The translations under genes were made by a program, and so were the position numbers. Below the pieces are notes generated by a model. The model ran no database searches. It was not told where the DNA came from and was given only the letters and a program-made list of their open reading frames with translations. DNA of 64,000 bases. It comes from Bradyrhizobium glycinis (lineage in GTDB: Bacteria > Pseudomonadota > Alphaproteobacteria > Rhizobiales > Xanthobacteraceae). Of this stretch, positions 8,938 to 19,005 are shown one piece after another. The stretch is from assembly GCF_016031655.1 (NCBI RefSeq), contig NZ_JACCHQ010000008.1, positions 186,001 through 250,000 of the forward strand, given 5' to 3'. Each line of letters starts with the position of its first letter. The stretch's first letter is position 1.

Positions 8938-9765
8938 CTAGCCTCCGCCGTCGCGCGTCAGGCGTAGATCGACGGCATCGAGCCGGGCGGCCCATCTGGT
9001 CGGCGTCTCTCCGCTGAACATCCGGAAATCGCGAGCAAGATGTGCCTGGTCGGCATAGCCGGCCTCCGCGGCGATGGCCGCCCAGCCGCCTGCGCGATTC
9101 GTTCGGGCCAGGGCGCAAGCTCGATGAAAGCGCAGCATCTGGGCCAGCACCTTTGGCGGAACGCCGATCTCGTGGTGGAAGCGGCGCGTGAGATGCTTGC
9201 GGCTCCAGCCGATCTCGGAGGCCATGTCGGCGATCCTGACCGCGCCCGCGCCTTGCCAGAGCGTGTCCAGCGCGAAAGCGACCTCAGGGGAGGGCTCGTG
9301 TACGGCGCGGCGAAGCACGAAGTCTTCCACGATCTCGAATCGTCGCTGCCAGCCGGCCGCCTCAGTGACCCTGGCGCGGAGGTCCCTACCGAGTGATCCC
9401 AGAATGTCGTCGAGGCCGACGATCCGCGCGGTGAGATCGGGCACGGCTCCTCCGAAGAAGCGATACGCCCCGAGCGGGGTGAAATCGACCTGAATGCATT
9501 CGGCGCGCCCGTCGGATTCGATCACGACCGGCCCAGGAAAGAGACCCGCCGCGAAACTCGGCCGCGCATCGGCGGTGTCCGGTTGGTGTCCGAGCGCAAT
9601 GCGGAAGGGCGTTCCCAAATTCACCAGCAGAGGCAGTGTAAGCGGCGCAGCGTGGCGGAAGGCGGCCAAGCCGATGCCGCGCTCGCGGTAGAACGAAATA
9701 CTCGAGATCAGCCGCGCAAGGCGCGGCGAGGCGGGTCGACGGATGACATCGGGAGGTGCGTCCAT
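8938..9765 (-). CDS. AraC-family transcriptional regulator
   Basis: 275 residues from ATG 9765 (a GTG lies one codon upstream). The N-terminal half is an effector-like beta domain. The C-terminal two HTHs are near residues 175-265 (IADMASEIGWSRKHLTRRFHHEIGVPPKVLAQMLRFHRA and WAAIAAEAGYADQAHLARDFRMFSGETPTRW). It is followed on the same strand by the VOC gene, its most likely target or partner (inference). Confidence 0.85.
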   Translation of the reverse strand: MDAPPDVIRRPASPRLARLISSISFYRERGIGLAAFRHAAPLTLPLLVNLGTPFRIALGHQPDTADARPSFAAGLFPGPVVIESDGRAECIQVDFTPLGAYRFFGGAVPDLTARIVGLDDILGSLGRDLRARVTEAAGWQRRFEIVEDFVLRRAVHEPSPEVAFALDTLWQGAGAVRIADMASEIGWSRKHLTRRFHHEIGVPPKVLAQMLRFHRACALARTNRAGGWAAIAAEAGYADQAHLARDFRMFSGETPTRWAARLDAVDLRLTRDGGG

Positions 9766-9916
9766 CACGCGCTAACGCTCCGTCGCTTCGCGCTCCATGC
9801 GAATGGTGTCAGGGAGCGTGTCGGTCATGCCTGGAGCTTAGCAGGCGATCGCCGCGGAACTCAAATGACCCGGTGCGTGGCACGCCGTCGAATTGCGCCG
9901 AAGCGCAACCGCCCTG

Positions 9917-10312
9917 TCACGGCCGGTTGCGCATCCAGTCGGCGAGGCCGGACAGCGCCTTGTCGAGATCCTGGCGTGCGGCCGCGTCTGCCACTGTCTC
10001 CTCCAGCGCGCCGCGCATGCAGAGCATCCACGCGTCTCGCTCGGCATCTCCAATGGAAAAGCCGAAATGGCGCTGGCGCAGCCGCGGATGGCCTTTCTCG
10101 GGGGTATAGAGCCGCGGGCCGCCGGTCCATTCGGTGAGATAGCGCTTCAGCACGTCCCTGATCTCGCCGAGGTCGTCCGCATGCATGGCGCGGATGATCC
10201 TCGCTTCCGGCAGCGAGTCCATGCGGTCGTAGAAGCGCTCGACGAGGGCGTCGATCGTGGCACGGCCGCCGATCCGCTCGAACATGGAGATTGCAGTGGT
10301 GGTGTCGTTCAT
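9917..10312 (-). CDS. Group II truncated haemoglobin
   Basis: 131 residues with the 2-on-2 globin pattern of group II: FERIGGRATIDALVERFYDRM at the N-terminus (Tyr28 at B10), GGPRLYTPEKGHPRLRQRHFGF with likely proximal His82 (F8), and Trp95 in ERDAWMLCM (the G8 Trp typical of group II). These bind haem and O2/NO in the cytoplasm. Its start lies 3 bases after the boxR stop on the same strand, so it is almost certainly co-transcribed with the benzoyl-CoA pathway regulator. Confidence 0.88.
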   Translation of the reverse strand: MNDTTTAISMFERIGGRATIDALVERFYDRMDSLPEARIIRAMHADDLGEIRDVLKRYLTEWTGGPRLYTPEKGHPRLRQRHFGFSIGDAERDAWMLCMRGALEETVADAAARQDLDKALSGLADWMRNRP

Positions 10313-10315
10313 TCT

Positions 10316-11224
10316 CTACAGCGCCACGCTGCGCAGCCCGAAGCTGCGCGCTTCGTTCTGCAGCACCGGCCGTACGGCATCGATCAGCCGCGCGGCGGCT
10401 GCATCGACCGACAGCCCGGCGGTATCCACCACCGCGGTTGCGCGCGAATACAACGGCTCGCGGCTGAGCAGGATGTTGCGCAGCTCCGTCATCGCCGAGC
10501 GATCATCGGCCATCGGGCGCAGATCGCCCTGGCGGCGCACGCGCGCCATGTGCTCCTCGGGCTCGGCCTTCAGCCAGATCGTGTAGAACGAGCTCAGGAC
10601 CTGGTCGAAGGTCAAAGGCTCCGAGACGATGCCGCCGCCGGTCGCCAGCACCATCAGCTCGTTGCGCGCGAGCAGCTGTTGCAGCGCCGCCTGCTCCATG
10701 CGGCGAAAGCCTTCCTGGCCGTAGAGCGCGATGATCTCGGCGACCGAGAGCCCGTTCTGCTGCTCGACCTCCTTGTTGAGCTCGACAAAACTCCAGCCGA
10801 TCTTCTTCGCCAGCATCCGCCCAAGTGTCGACTTGCCGGCGCCGCGCAGGCCGATCAGCGCGATGCCGCAGAATGGCGCGCGCCGGGGCGCGGAGGCGCT
10901 GCCCCCAGTGAGCAGATCTTTTGCTTGCGCAATCTGGCTGGGGGTCGCCTTGCGCAAGAGGTCGCGGAACATCTGCCAGTCCGGGGTCGGATCGGCGCTG
11001 GGCAGCAAATCTTCGAGATGGGCGCCCATCGCGTCGGAGACGCGGCGCAGCAGCACGATCGAGACATTGCCCTTGCCGCTCTCGAGCTGCGCGATGTAGC
11101 GCTCCGAAATCCCTGACACCTTGGCGAGCACCTTGCGCGACATGCCGCGCAGCGCGCGCATGGTGCGCACACGCTGGCCGAGCTGTTCGAGGAAGCGGGA
11201 TTCGGCGTCGGGACTTTCGGTCAT
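10316..11224 (-). CDS. boxR: BoxR/BzdR-type regulator: XRE HTH fused to a shikimate-kinase-like domain
   Basis: 302 residues. Residues 12-70 are an XRE helix-turn-helix (LGQRVRTMRALRGMSRKVLAKVSGISERYIAQLESGKG). Residues 118-290 resemble shikimate kinase, with Walker A GLRGAGKST. In BzdR/BoxR proteins this kinase-like domain senses benzoyl-CoA and the HTH represses the pathway (established for Azoarcus). It is divergent from benzoate-CoA ligase and in an operon with a truncated haemoglobin. The TGCA-type palindrome before boxC is a probable operator. Confidence 0.9.
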   Translation of the reverse strand: MTESPDAESRFLEQLGQRVRTMRALRGMSRKVLAKVSGISERYIAQLESGKGNVSIVLLRRVSDAMGAHLEDLLPSADPTPDWQMFRDLLRKATPSQIAQAKDLLTGGSASAPRRAPFCGIALIGLRGAGKSTLGRMLAKKIGWSFVELNKEVEQQNGLSVAEIIALYGQEGFRRMEQAALQQLLARNELMVLATGGGIVSEPLTFDQVLSSFYTIWLKAEPEEHMARVRRQGDLRPMADDRSAMTELRNILLSREPLYSRATAVVDTAGLSVDAAAARLIDAVRPVLQNEARSFGLRSVAL

Positions 11225-11282
11225 GAGCCTTCTTTACAGGGGTCCTGCGGCGCGTTTTAATGAAACATAGTGCCTGCTGCCA

Positions 11283-11325
11283 TTGACAGCAAGCCGCCGT
11301 GGTGTCTTTCTATGAATTATAATTC
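11283..11325 (+). promoter_or_regulatory. Promoter/operator region of the benzoate-CoA ligase gene
   Basis: TTGACA at 11283-11288 and a perfect 12-bp palindrome GAATTATAATTC at 11314-11325 that contains TATAAT (11318-11323). The gap between TTGACA and TATAAT is 29 bases, so the two cannot form one ordinary promoter. TATAAT may pair with another -35, or the palindrome may be an operator. A GGGGGAG ribosome site follows directly before the ATG at 11340. Confidence 0.4.
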
Positions 11326-11339
11326 TAAATTCGGGGGAG

Positions 11340-12887
11340 ATGTCCGTGAGCGAGGGATCCTACAACGCGGTGACCTGGCTGCTCGACCGTAATGTTGAGG
11401 AGGGCAGGGGCGGCAAGCTCGCCTTCGACGACACCGTCTCGCGGCTCACCTACGGCGAGCTCCAGCAACGGACACGGCGCGCCGCCAACATGCTGCGCCG
11501 GCTCGGCGTCCGCCGCGAGGAGCGCGTGGCGATGATCATGCTGGACACGGTCGATTTTCCGATCGTGTTCCTGGGCGCGATCCGCGCCGGCATCGTGCCG
11601 GTGCCGCTCAACACGCTGCTGACCGCGGACCAATACGCCTACATCCTCGCCGACTGCCGCGCACGCGTGCTGTTCGTGTCCGAAGCGCTCTATCCTGTCA
11701 TCAAAGACGTCGTCGGCCGCATGCCGGATCTCGAGCATGTCGTGGTCTCCGGCGCCAAGCAGAACGGCCACAAGCAGCTTGCCGAAGAGCTCGCCGGCGA
11801 GAGCGACCAGTTCAGCACCGCCCCGACGCATCCGGACGAGCCGGCGTTCTGGCTCTATTCGTCGGGGTCGACGGGCATGCCGAAGGGCGTGCGCCATCTT
11901 CATTCCAATTTGCAGGCGACCGCCGACACCTACGCCAAGCAGGTGCTCGGCATTCGCGAGAGCGATGTGTGTCTCTCCGCGGCGAAATTGTTCTTCGCCT
12001 ATGGCCTCGGCAATGCGCTGACCTTCCCGATGTCGGTCGGCGCCAGCGTGATCCTCAACAGCGAGCGGCCGACGCCGGCGCGCATGTTCGACCTGATGAA
12101 CCGCTACAATCCCTCGATCTTCTACGGCGTGCCGACCTTGTTCGCGGCGATGCTCAACGACGAGACCATGAAGAGCGAGCGCGGCGGCAAGGCCTTGCGC
12201 ATCTGCACTTCCGCCGGCGAGGCGCTTCCGGAATCCGTCGGCCACAGCTGGAAGGCACGCTTCGGTGTCGACATTCTCGATGGCGTCGGTTCGACCGAGC
12301 TGCTGCACATTTTTCTCTCGAACGCGCCCGGCGACATCAAATACGGCTCGTCCGGCAAGCCGGTGCCCGGTTACGCGGTGCGGCTCGTCAACGAGGCCGG
12401 GCAGGACGTCGCCGACGGCGAGGTCGGCGAACTCCTGGTCGATGCGCCCTCGGCCGGCGAGGGCTACTGGAACCAGCGCCACAAGAGCCGCCGCACCTTC
12501 GAGGGGCCATGGACGCGCACTGGCGACAAATACATCCGTGACGCGGATGGCCGCTACACCTTCTGCGGTCGCGCCGACGACATGTTCAAGGTCTCCGGCA
12601 TCTGGGTCTCGCCGTTCGAAGTGGAGAGCGCGCTGATCACGCATCCGGCGGTGCTGGAAGCTGCCGTCGTGCCCGAGGCCGATCCGGAAGGACTCCTAAA
12701 GCCCAAAGCCTTCGTCGTGCTGCGCCCGGGCGCCAAGACGACGGATTTGCAGGAGATGCTCAAGGAGCACGTCAAGCAGAAGATCGGCCCCTGGAAATAT
12801 CCGCGCTGGATCGATGTGGTGGACTCGCTGCCGAAGACAGCGACGGGCAAGATCCAGCGATTCAAGCTTCGGGAGGGGGCGCATTGA
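11340..12887 (+). CDS. badA: Benzoate-CoA ligase (AMP-forming)
   Basis: 515 residues, ANL superfamily. The phosphate loop YSSGSTGMPKGV is near residue 177; GVGSTELLH (A5) and TGDKYIRDADGRYTFCGRADD (A7/A8 hinge) follow; and the C-terminal catalytic Lys lies in PKTATGKIQRFKLR. It activates benzoate to benzoyl-CoA, the first step of the box pathway. Length and motifs fit benzoate-CoA ligases. The position next to boxR, boxC and boxB makes benzoate (or a simple substituted benzoate) the likely substrate. Confidence 0.9.
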   Translation: MSVSEGSYNAVTWLLDRNVEEGRGGKLAFDDTVSRLTYGELQQRTRRAANMLRRLGVRREERVAMIMLDTVDFPIVFLGAIRAGIVPVPLNTLLTADQYAYILADCRARVLFVSEALYPVIKDVVGRMPDLEHVVVSGAKQNGHKQLAEELAGESDQFSTAPTHPDEPAFWLYSSGSTGMPKGVRHLHSNLQATADTYAKQVLGIRESDVCLSAAKLFFAYGLGNALTFPMSVGASVILNSERPTPARMFDLMNRYNPSIFYGVPTLFAAMLNDETMKSERGGKALRICTSAGEALPESVGHSWKARFGVDILDGVGSTELLHIFLSNAPGDIKYGSSGKPVPGYAVRLVNEAGQDVADGEVGELLVDAPSAGEGYWNQRHKSRRTFEGPWTRTGDKYIRDADGRYTFCGRADDMFKVSGIWVSPFEVESALITHPAVLEAAVVPEADPEGLLKPKAFVVLRPGAKTTDLQEMLKEHVKQKIGPWKYPRWIDVVDSLPKTATGKIQRFKLREGAH

Positions 12888-12913
12888 TGGTGCAGGCGGC
12901 GGACTCGCTTGCT

Positions 12914-12938
12914 CACCCTCCCCCTCCAGGGGAGGGTG
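12914..12938. repeat. Short GC-rich hairpin (10-bp arms)
   Basis: CACCCTCCCC and GGGGAGGGTG separated by 5 bases, in the 87-base gap between the ligase and hydrolase genes. This type of CCCTCC/GGAGGG hairpin recurs in Bradyrhizobium intergenic DNA. It could stabilise or partly terminate the transcript. Confidence 0.6.
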
Positions 12939-12974
12939 GGCATCTCGGTATTGGCTAGGAATGGGAATTCGACC

Positions 12975-13787
12975 ATGACGCAACTCACCCCCACCGGCTT
13001 CCTCAGCATCGGCGGCGCCAGCCTCGAATACAAATGGCTCGCGCCGCCTTCCGCCGACGCCCCAACCATCGTCATGCTGCATGAAGGCCTCGGCTGCATC
13101 GGGCTCTGGGGCGACTTCCCTGAGAAGCTGCAGCAGGCCACCGGCGCGGGCATCTTCGCCTATTCGCGCGCTGGCTACGGCCAGTCCAGCCCGGTCGCGC
13201 TGCCGCGGCCGCTCGACTACATGCATCGCGAGGCGCTGGAGGTGCTGCCGAAGCTGCTCGACATGATCGGCTTCAAGCGTGGCCTCCTGCTCGGCCATTC
13301 CGACGGCGCCTCGATCGCCACCATCTATGCCGGGGCGCATCAGGATCATCGCCTCAACGGCCTCGTCCTGATCGCGCCGCACTTCATCGTCGAGGACATC
13401 TCGATCAAGTCGATTGCCGCGATCAAGACGACGTTCGAGACCACGGATCTCAGGGCGAAGCTCGCGCGCTGGCACAAGGACGTCGACAACGCCTTCGCGG
13501 GGTGGAACGGCGCCTGGCTCGATCCGAAATTCCGCGATTGGGATATTTCCGAATACCTCGCCTACATCCGCGTGCCCGTCCTGATCGTGCAGGGCGTCGT
13601 TGATCAATATGGGACCCTGCGCCAGGCCGAGATCGCCCAGGAGGAATGTTACTGCCCGGTCGACCTGAAAATCATTGCCGGCGCAGGGCATTCCCCGCAT
13701 CGCGAGGCCCCGTCGCCCACCCTCGATGCCATCACGCAGTTCGCCAGGGCCGCCTTGCGCGACGATCCAGGGCTTCAGGCCGCGTGA
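12975..13787 (+). CDS. Alpha/beta-fold hydrolase of the box cluster
   Basis: 270 residues from ATG 12975. Nucleophile Ser lies in LLGHSDGAS, the likely acid Asp in GVVDQYG, and the His in AGAGHSPHRE. The oxyanion region is MLHEGLG. It sits between benzoate-CoA ligase and boxC on the same strand. A role as a thioesterase or ring-cleavage-product hydrolase in benzoyl-CoA catabolism is likely from position only. Relatives occur in many box clusters. Confidence 0.85.
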   Translation: MTQLTPTGFLSIGGASLEYKWLAPPSADAPTIVMLHEGLGCIGLWGDFPEKLQQATGAGIFAYSRAGYGQSSPVALPRPLDYMHREALEVLPKLLDMIGFKRGLLLGHSDGASIATIYAGAHQDHRLNGLVLIAPHFIVEDISIKSIAAIKTTFETTDLRAKLARWHKDVDNAFAGWNGAWLDPKFRDWDISEYLAYIRVPVLIVQGVVDQYGTLRQAEIAQEECYCPVDLKIIAGAGHSPHREAPSPTLDAITQFARAALRDDPGLQAA

Positions 13788-13854
13788 GGCGTCTGCGCGT
13801 CTGGATGAAGCAAAGTGCATGTAATCCCGAGATTCGGGCTGGACTTACCTGATA

Positions 13855-13874
13855 AGATGCACTATTGTGCATCT
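13855..13874. promoter_or_regulatory. Probable BoxR operator upstream of boxC
   Basis: A palindrome with 8-bp arms, AGATGCAC-TATT-GTGCATCT, 38 bases before boxC. A further half-site GTGCAT lies at 13815-13820. BzdR operators in Azoarcus contain TGCA repeats within palindromes (established), so this is the best BoxR site in the window. It suggests that boxC has its own regulated promoter rather than depending only on the ligase promoter. Confidence 0.65.
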
Positions 13875-13912
13875 AACGCTCCAAAACGCATAAGCAAGCT
13901 CAAGGGTGGCTC

Positions 13913-15601
13913 ATGGCCGGGGAAGATCGGCGCCTCGCAGGCGGCGCGACATTCATCGATTTCCAGACCGAACCGTCCCGCTACAAGCATTGGAAGCTCG
14001 CGGTCGACGGCGACGTCGCGACGTTGACCATGGACGTCGACGAGAATGGCGGCCTGTTTGAGGGCTACCAGCTCAAGCTCAATTCCTACGATCTCGGCGT
14101 CGACATTGAGCTCGCCGACGCGATCCAGCGCCTGCGCTTCGAGCATCCGCAAGTGAAGGTCGTGGTGCTGCGCTCGGCCAAGAACCGCGTGTTCTGCGCC
14201 GGCGCCAACATCCGCATGCTCGCGGGCTCCACCCATGCCCACAAGGTGAACTTCTGCAAGTTCACCAACGAGACCCGCAACGGCATGGAAGATTCGTCGG
14301 AGAATTCCGGCCAGCGCTTCATCACGGTCGTGAACGGCTCCGCCGCCGGCGGCGGCTATGAGCTGGCGCTCGCCACCGATCACATCATCCTCGCCGACGA
14401 CGGCTCGTCTGCCGTGGCGCTGCCCGAAGTGCCGCTGCTCGCGGTGCTGCCGGGCACCGGCGGCCTCACCCGCGTCGTCGACAAGCGCAAGGTGCGGCGC
14501 GACCACGCCGATGTCTTCTGCACCATCGAGGAAGGTGTCAAGGGCAAGCGCGCCGTGCAATGGCGCCTCGTCGACGAGATCGCGCCGAACTCCAAGCTCG
14601 AGGCCAGGATCGCCGAGCGCGCCAAGGAGTTTGCGGCGGCCTCGACGCGCAAGGGCAACGGGAAAGGGATCGCGCTGACGCCGCTTAGGCGTCTGATCGA
14701 CCAAAACAGCCTCCGCTACGGCTTCGTTACCGTCGACATCGATCGCACCGCCCGCATCGCCACCATCTCGATCAAGGCGCCGGAGACCGCGCCGCCCGCC
14801 GACATCGACGGCATGATGGCGCAAGGCGCCTCGTTCTGGCCGCTGCAAGTGGCGCGCGAGCTTGACGATGCCATCCTGCATCTGCGCATCAACGAGCTCG
14901 AGATCGCGATGCTCGTCTTCAAGAGCCATGGCGACCGCGCCCATGTGCTGGCTTGCGATGCTTTCCTCGAAGCCAACAAGGCGCATTGGCTGGTTAACGA
15001 GATCAGGCATTACTGGAAGCGCGTGCTCAAGCGCATCGACGTCACCTCGCGCACGCTGGTGACGCTGGTCGAGCCCGGCTCCTGCTTTGCCGGCACGCTC
15101 GCCGAGCTCGTGTTCGCCGCCGATCGCTCCTACATGCTGATCGGCACGCGCCAGGGCGACAATCGCCCGCCGCCGTCGATCGAGCTGTCCGCCATGAACT
15201 TCGGCCCGTATCCGATGAGCCATGGCCTGACCCGGCTGCAATCGCGCTTCCAGGCCGATCCGTCCGACCTGGAGCGCGCGGAAGCAACGCTCGGCACCAG
15301 CCTCGACGCCGAGCAGGCCGAAGAGCTCGGCCTCGTCACCTTCGCGCTCGACGACATCGACTGGGACGATGAGGTCCGCGTATTCCTCGAGGAGCGCGCC
15401 AGCTTCTCGCCCGACAGCCTCACCGGCATGGAAGCGAGCCTGCGCTTCGTCGGCCCCGAGACGATGGAATCGAAGATCTTCGCGCGCCTCACCGCCTGGC
15501 AGAACTGGATCTTCCAGCGCCCGAACGCGGTCGGCGAGGAAGGCGCGCTGCGCCGCTACGGCAGCGGCCAGAAACCGAAATTCGATATGACGCGGGTGTA
15601 A
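13913..15601 (+). CDS. boxC: 2,3-epoxybenzoyl-CoA dihydrolase (benzoyl-CoA-dihydrodiol lyase) BoxC
   Basis: 562 residues, the usual length of BoxC. It is made of two crotonase-like halves. The first carries VVVLRSAKNRVFCAGANIRMLAG near residue 85 and NGSAAGGGYELALATDHI near 142, the oxyanion-hole region. The second carries LVEPGSCFAGTLAELVFAADRSY. The enzyme opens the ring of 2,3-epoxybenzoyl-CoA non-oxidatively. It lies 144 bases upstream of boxB, with a palindromic repeat in between. Confidence 0.93.
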   Translation: MAGEDRRLAGGATFIDFQTEPSRYKHWKLAVDGDVATLTMDVDENGGLFEGYQLKLNSYDLGVDIELADAIQRLRFEHPQVKVVVLRSAKNRVFCAGANIRMLAGSTHAHKVNFCKFTNETRNGMEDSSENSGQRFITVVNGSAAGGGYELALATDHIILADDGSSAVALPEVPLLAVLPGTGGLTRVVDKRKVRRDHADVFCTIEEGVKGKRAVQWRLVDEIAPNSKLEARIAERAKEFAAASTRKGNGKGIALTPLRRLIDQNSLRYGFVTVDIDRTARIATISIKAPETAPPADIDGMMAQGASFWPLQVARELDDAILHLRINELEIAMLVFKSHGDRAHVLACDAFLEANKAHWLVNEIRHYWKRVLKRIDVTSRTLVTLVEPGSCFAGTLAELVFAADRSYMLIGTRQGDNRPPPSIELSAMNFGPYPMSHGLTRLQSRFQADPSDLERAEATLGTSLDAEQAEELGLVTFALDDIDWDDEVRVFLEERASFSPDSLTGMEASLRFVGPETMESKIFARLTAWQNWIFQRPNAVGEEGALRRYGSGQKPKFDMTRV

Positions 15602-15610
15602 CGACGATCG

Positions 15611-15726
15611 TGTCCCGGGCGCGGCGCAGCACGAAGTGATGCGACGCAGAACCGGGACCCAGAAGGACGAGACAGCGGGTCCCGGCTCAGCAGCGCACCG
15701 CTTCGCGTTGCGCAGCGTCCGGGACA
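15611..15726. repeat. Intergenic palindromic repeat, family C
   Basis: About 116 bp starting TGTCCCGGGCGCGGCGCAGC and ending GCGCAGCGTCCGGGACA, with inner arms around CCGGGACCCAGAAGG and CGGGTCCCGG. It fills almost the whole boxC-boxB gap and will fold in the mRNA. Confidence 0.75.
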
Positions 15727-15745
15727 AGAAACAAGGAGCACGGCC

Positions 15746-17197
<1,452 letters not shown>

Positions 17198-17237
17198 GGC
17201 TACGACGCAGCTCCACACTCATTGTCGTTCCGGACAA

Positions 17238-17276
17238 GCAAAGGCCTGGCAACGCATCGCGTTGCCAGGCCTTTGC
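17238..17276. terminator. Very long perfect hairpin after boxB
   Basis: Two 18-bp perfectly complementary arms, GCAAAGGCCTGGCAACGC and its complement, around the loop ATC. The outer flanks TTCCGGAC and GTCCGGGA extend it imperfectly. There is no T-run, but the strength and the position between convergent boxB and the amidohydrolase suggest a bidirectional transcription block or an mRNA 3'-end stabiliser. Confidence 0.7.
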
Positions 17277-17455
17277 GCAGGTCCGGGAGCCATAGCCGCA
17301 GGAAGGGGTCCGGCGAGGGTTCGGAGTGGGATGACGTCCGGTTTCGGAAAATGGAGCGGACGTACCCGAAAGCTGCGAGAACGTCGGATTGTGACCCAAA
17401 GCCGAAGTTGGATTTGCCGATCGGTATCTCTGTTATCCCCTAGACGCGCGTCCTC

Positions 17456-17490
17456 GGCACCAGCGGAGCGGGCGACGCTCCGCTGGTGCC
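17456..17490 (-). terminator. Hairpin after the amidohydrolase gene
   Basis: 14-bp perfect arms (GGCACCAGCGGAGC and its complement) with a 7-base loop, 6 bases beyond the minus-strand stop at 17497. No U-tract is seen on either side, so it may protect the 3' end rather than terminate by itself. Confidence 0.6.
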
Positions 17491-17496
17491 GTTCGC

Positions 17497-19005
17497 TTAC
17501 GCGGCGCGCACGTAGCCGTAACGCAAGTTCGAGGGTTGCTTCGCCGCCTGTGTGTACTCGTTCTTGAGCGCCGCGAGGCGGTCCTCGGAATAGGCAGGCA
17601 TCCCGGTGTTGTCGGCCGCCTTCAGCTTGATCTTGTAGAACCTGGTTGCGTTGCCGGCGAAGATCTGCTGCTTGGTGGCGCTATTGGCGTCGCCGAGCGG
17701 CGCAAAGGCGTACTTCTTTTGCATGTCCTCCGGAATTTCGAGCCGGCGCAGCGCCTCGATCTGCCACTGCGGTGAGCCGTACCAGACCGAGTCGGTGCCC
17801 CACATCACGTGGTCGACGCCCATGCCCTTGATCAGCGTGCCGACCAGCGCGGCGCAGAACTTCGGATGCGCCACCGCCGAGTTGGCAAAAGAAGTGCCAA
17901 GCTCGGCATAGACGTTGGTGACGCCGAACTTCTGCGGGATTTCCGCGAGATCGGTAGCCCATTGGATGCGGCCCGTCTGCTCGAACTCTGCCCATGCCTT
18001 GTCCGGCAGCTCAAGGAAAGGTCGTAGCGCCGAGTGGTAGATCACGAAGTTCATCTGTGGCCAATCCTTGGCGGCTTTTCCGATGTCCCAGGCCGTTGCG
18101 TATTCCCACACCCCGGCAAAAGACTTCTCGTAGTCGGGCGGCAGCAGCCCCTTGTGGACGCACAGCGTGTTGATGCCCGCCTTCACCGCTTTCTCGTAGA
18201 ACGGATACATCAGCTGTTCGTCGTCGAGCCGCCATGGGAATTTGGAGGGCGCCAGCGGGTCGCCGATCGTGTAAGACTTCCAGGAATCGGGCTTATAGAC
18301 TGCGATGGCCTTATCGACCTCGTCCATCCACCCGGGTTGTTTCGGGGTGATGACGCTGTGCGCCAAGAGGCGCCGCGAGCCGGCGAAGTCGTTGATCAGC
18401 TCGCGCGCCTTGACGATCTGCTCGTTGGACAGGAGCCACCAGCTCGGGTCGTCGAACGGCGCGCCGCTCAGGAGCGCCATGTTGGTATCGCTATCGTAGT
18501 AGATCTCTTTCACGTAGTTCTGGAACTTGTAGCGAGCGAGGGAGGAGACGCCTTCGTCCTTCATCTTCGGGTTCCAGTGCTGGCTTGCGAACTCGCCTAG
18601 GCCCAAGAGCTCCTTGTGGTCGAAGTCGTCGCGCACGAAATGGGTCTGGACGTCGAAGATGAACTGGTCGGCGAGGCTTTGCGCCCGGGCCAGCATCAGC
18701 TCTGGTTCGCGGGCTTCGGCGGACGCAACCTGGAAGACATTGCCGTAGATGTCGTTCATGGCGAGGAACGCTGCCGCCATGCCGCAGCTCGTGTGCAGGA
18801 ACTGCCTGCGGCTCAAGCCGAGGTGTTTGCCGTTCACGTCGGCGAGCTCGTTGATCCGAGCCTCGACCTTCTTTTGCGTAGCGCTCTGCGGGGGCGGGAG
18901 ATACTCGCCGTTGGAAACAATCTGGGTTGGAATCGGCAGTGCCGCCGATGCCACCTCCGCGCCCGCGACAAGACGCTGTTCTCGCTCACTAAGCCAGGTG
19001 CTCAT
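17497..19005 (-). CDS. Amidohydrolase-2-family metal-dependent hydrolase with Tat-type leader
   Basis: 502 residues from ATG 19005, with SD GGGAGGAG. A twin-arginine-like motif LSRRQFLHT (RR at 66-67), then a hydrophobic stretch, begins after about 60 leading residues. This long pre-sequence is unusual but known in this family. The TIM-barrel part has FDVQTHFV, INTLCVHKGLLPP, MNFVIYHSALRPF and VDHVMWGTDSVWYG, where His and Asp residues would bind the metal. Probably periplasmic. Substrate unknown; relatives hydrolyse or decarboxylate aromatic and amide compounds. Confidence 0.8.
   Translation of the reverse strand: MSTWLSEREQRLVAGAEVASAALPIPTQIVSNGEYLPPPQSATQKKVEARINELADVNGKHLGLSRRQFLHTSCGMAAAFLAMNDIYGNVFQVASAEAREPELMLARAQSLADQFIFDVQTHFVRDDFDHKELLGLGEFASQHWNPKMKDEGVSSLARYKFQNYVKEIYYDSDTNMALLSGAPFDDPSWWLLSNEQIVKARELINDFAGSRRLLAHSVITPKQPGWMDEVDKAIAVYKPDSWKSYTIGDPLAPSKFPWRLDDEQLMYPFYEKAVKAGINTLCVHKGLLPPDYEKSFAGVWEYATAWDIGKAAKDWPQMNFVIYHSALRPFLELPDKAWAEFEQTGRIQWATDLAEIPQKFGVTNVYAELGTSFANSAVAHPKFCAALVGTLIKGMGVDHVMWGTDSVWYGSPQWQIEALRRLEIPEDMQKKYAFAPLGDANSATKQQIFAGNATRFYKIKLKAADNTGMPAYSEDRLAALKNEYTQAAKQPSNLRYGYVRAA

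Noticed and set aside
11325..12644. A 439-codon minus-strand frame opposite the benzoate-CoA ligase
   Set aside because: The ligase motifs are in the plus frame. The minus frame has shadow-type composition and no start signal.
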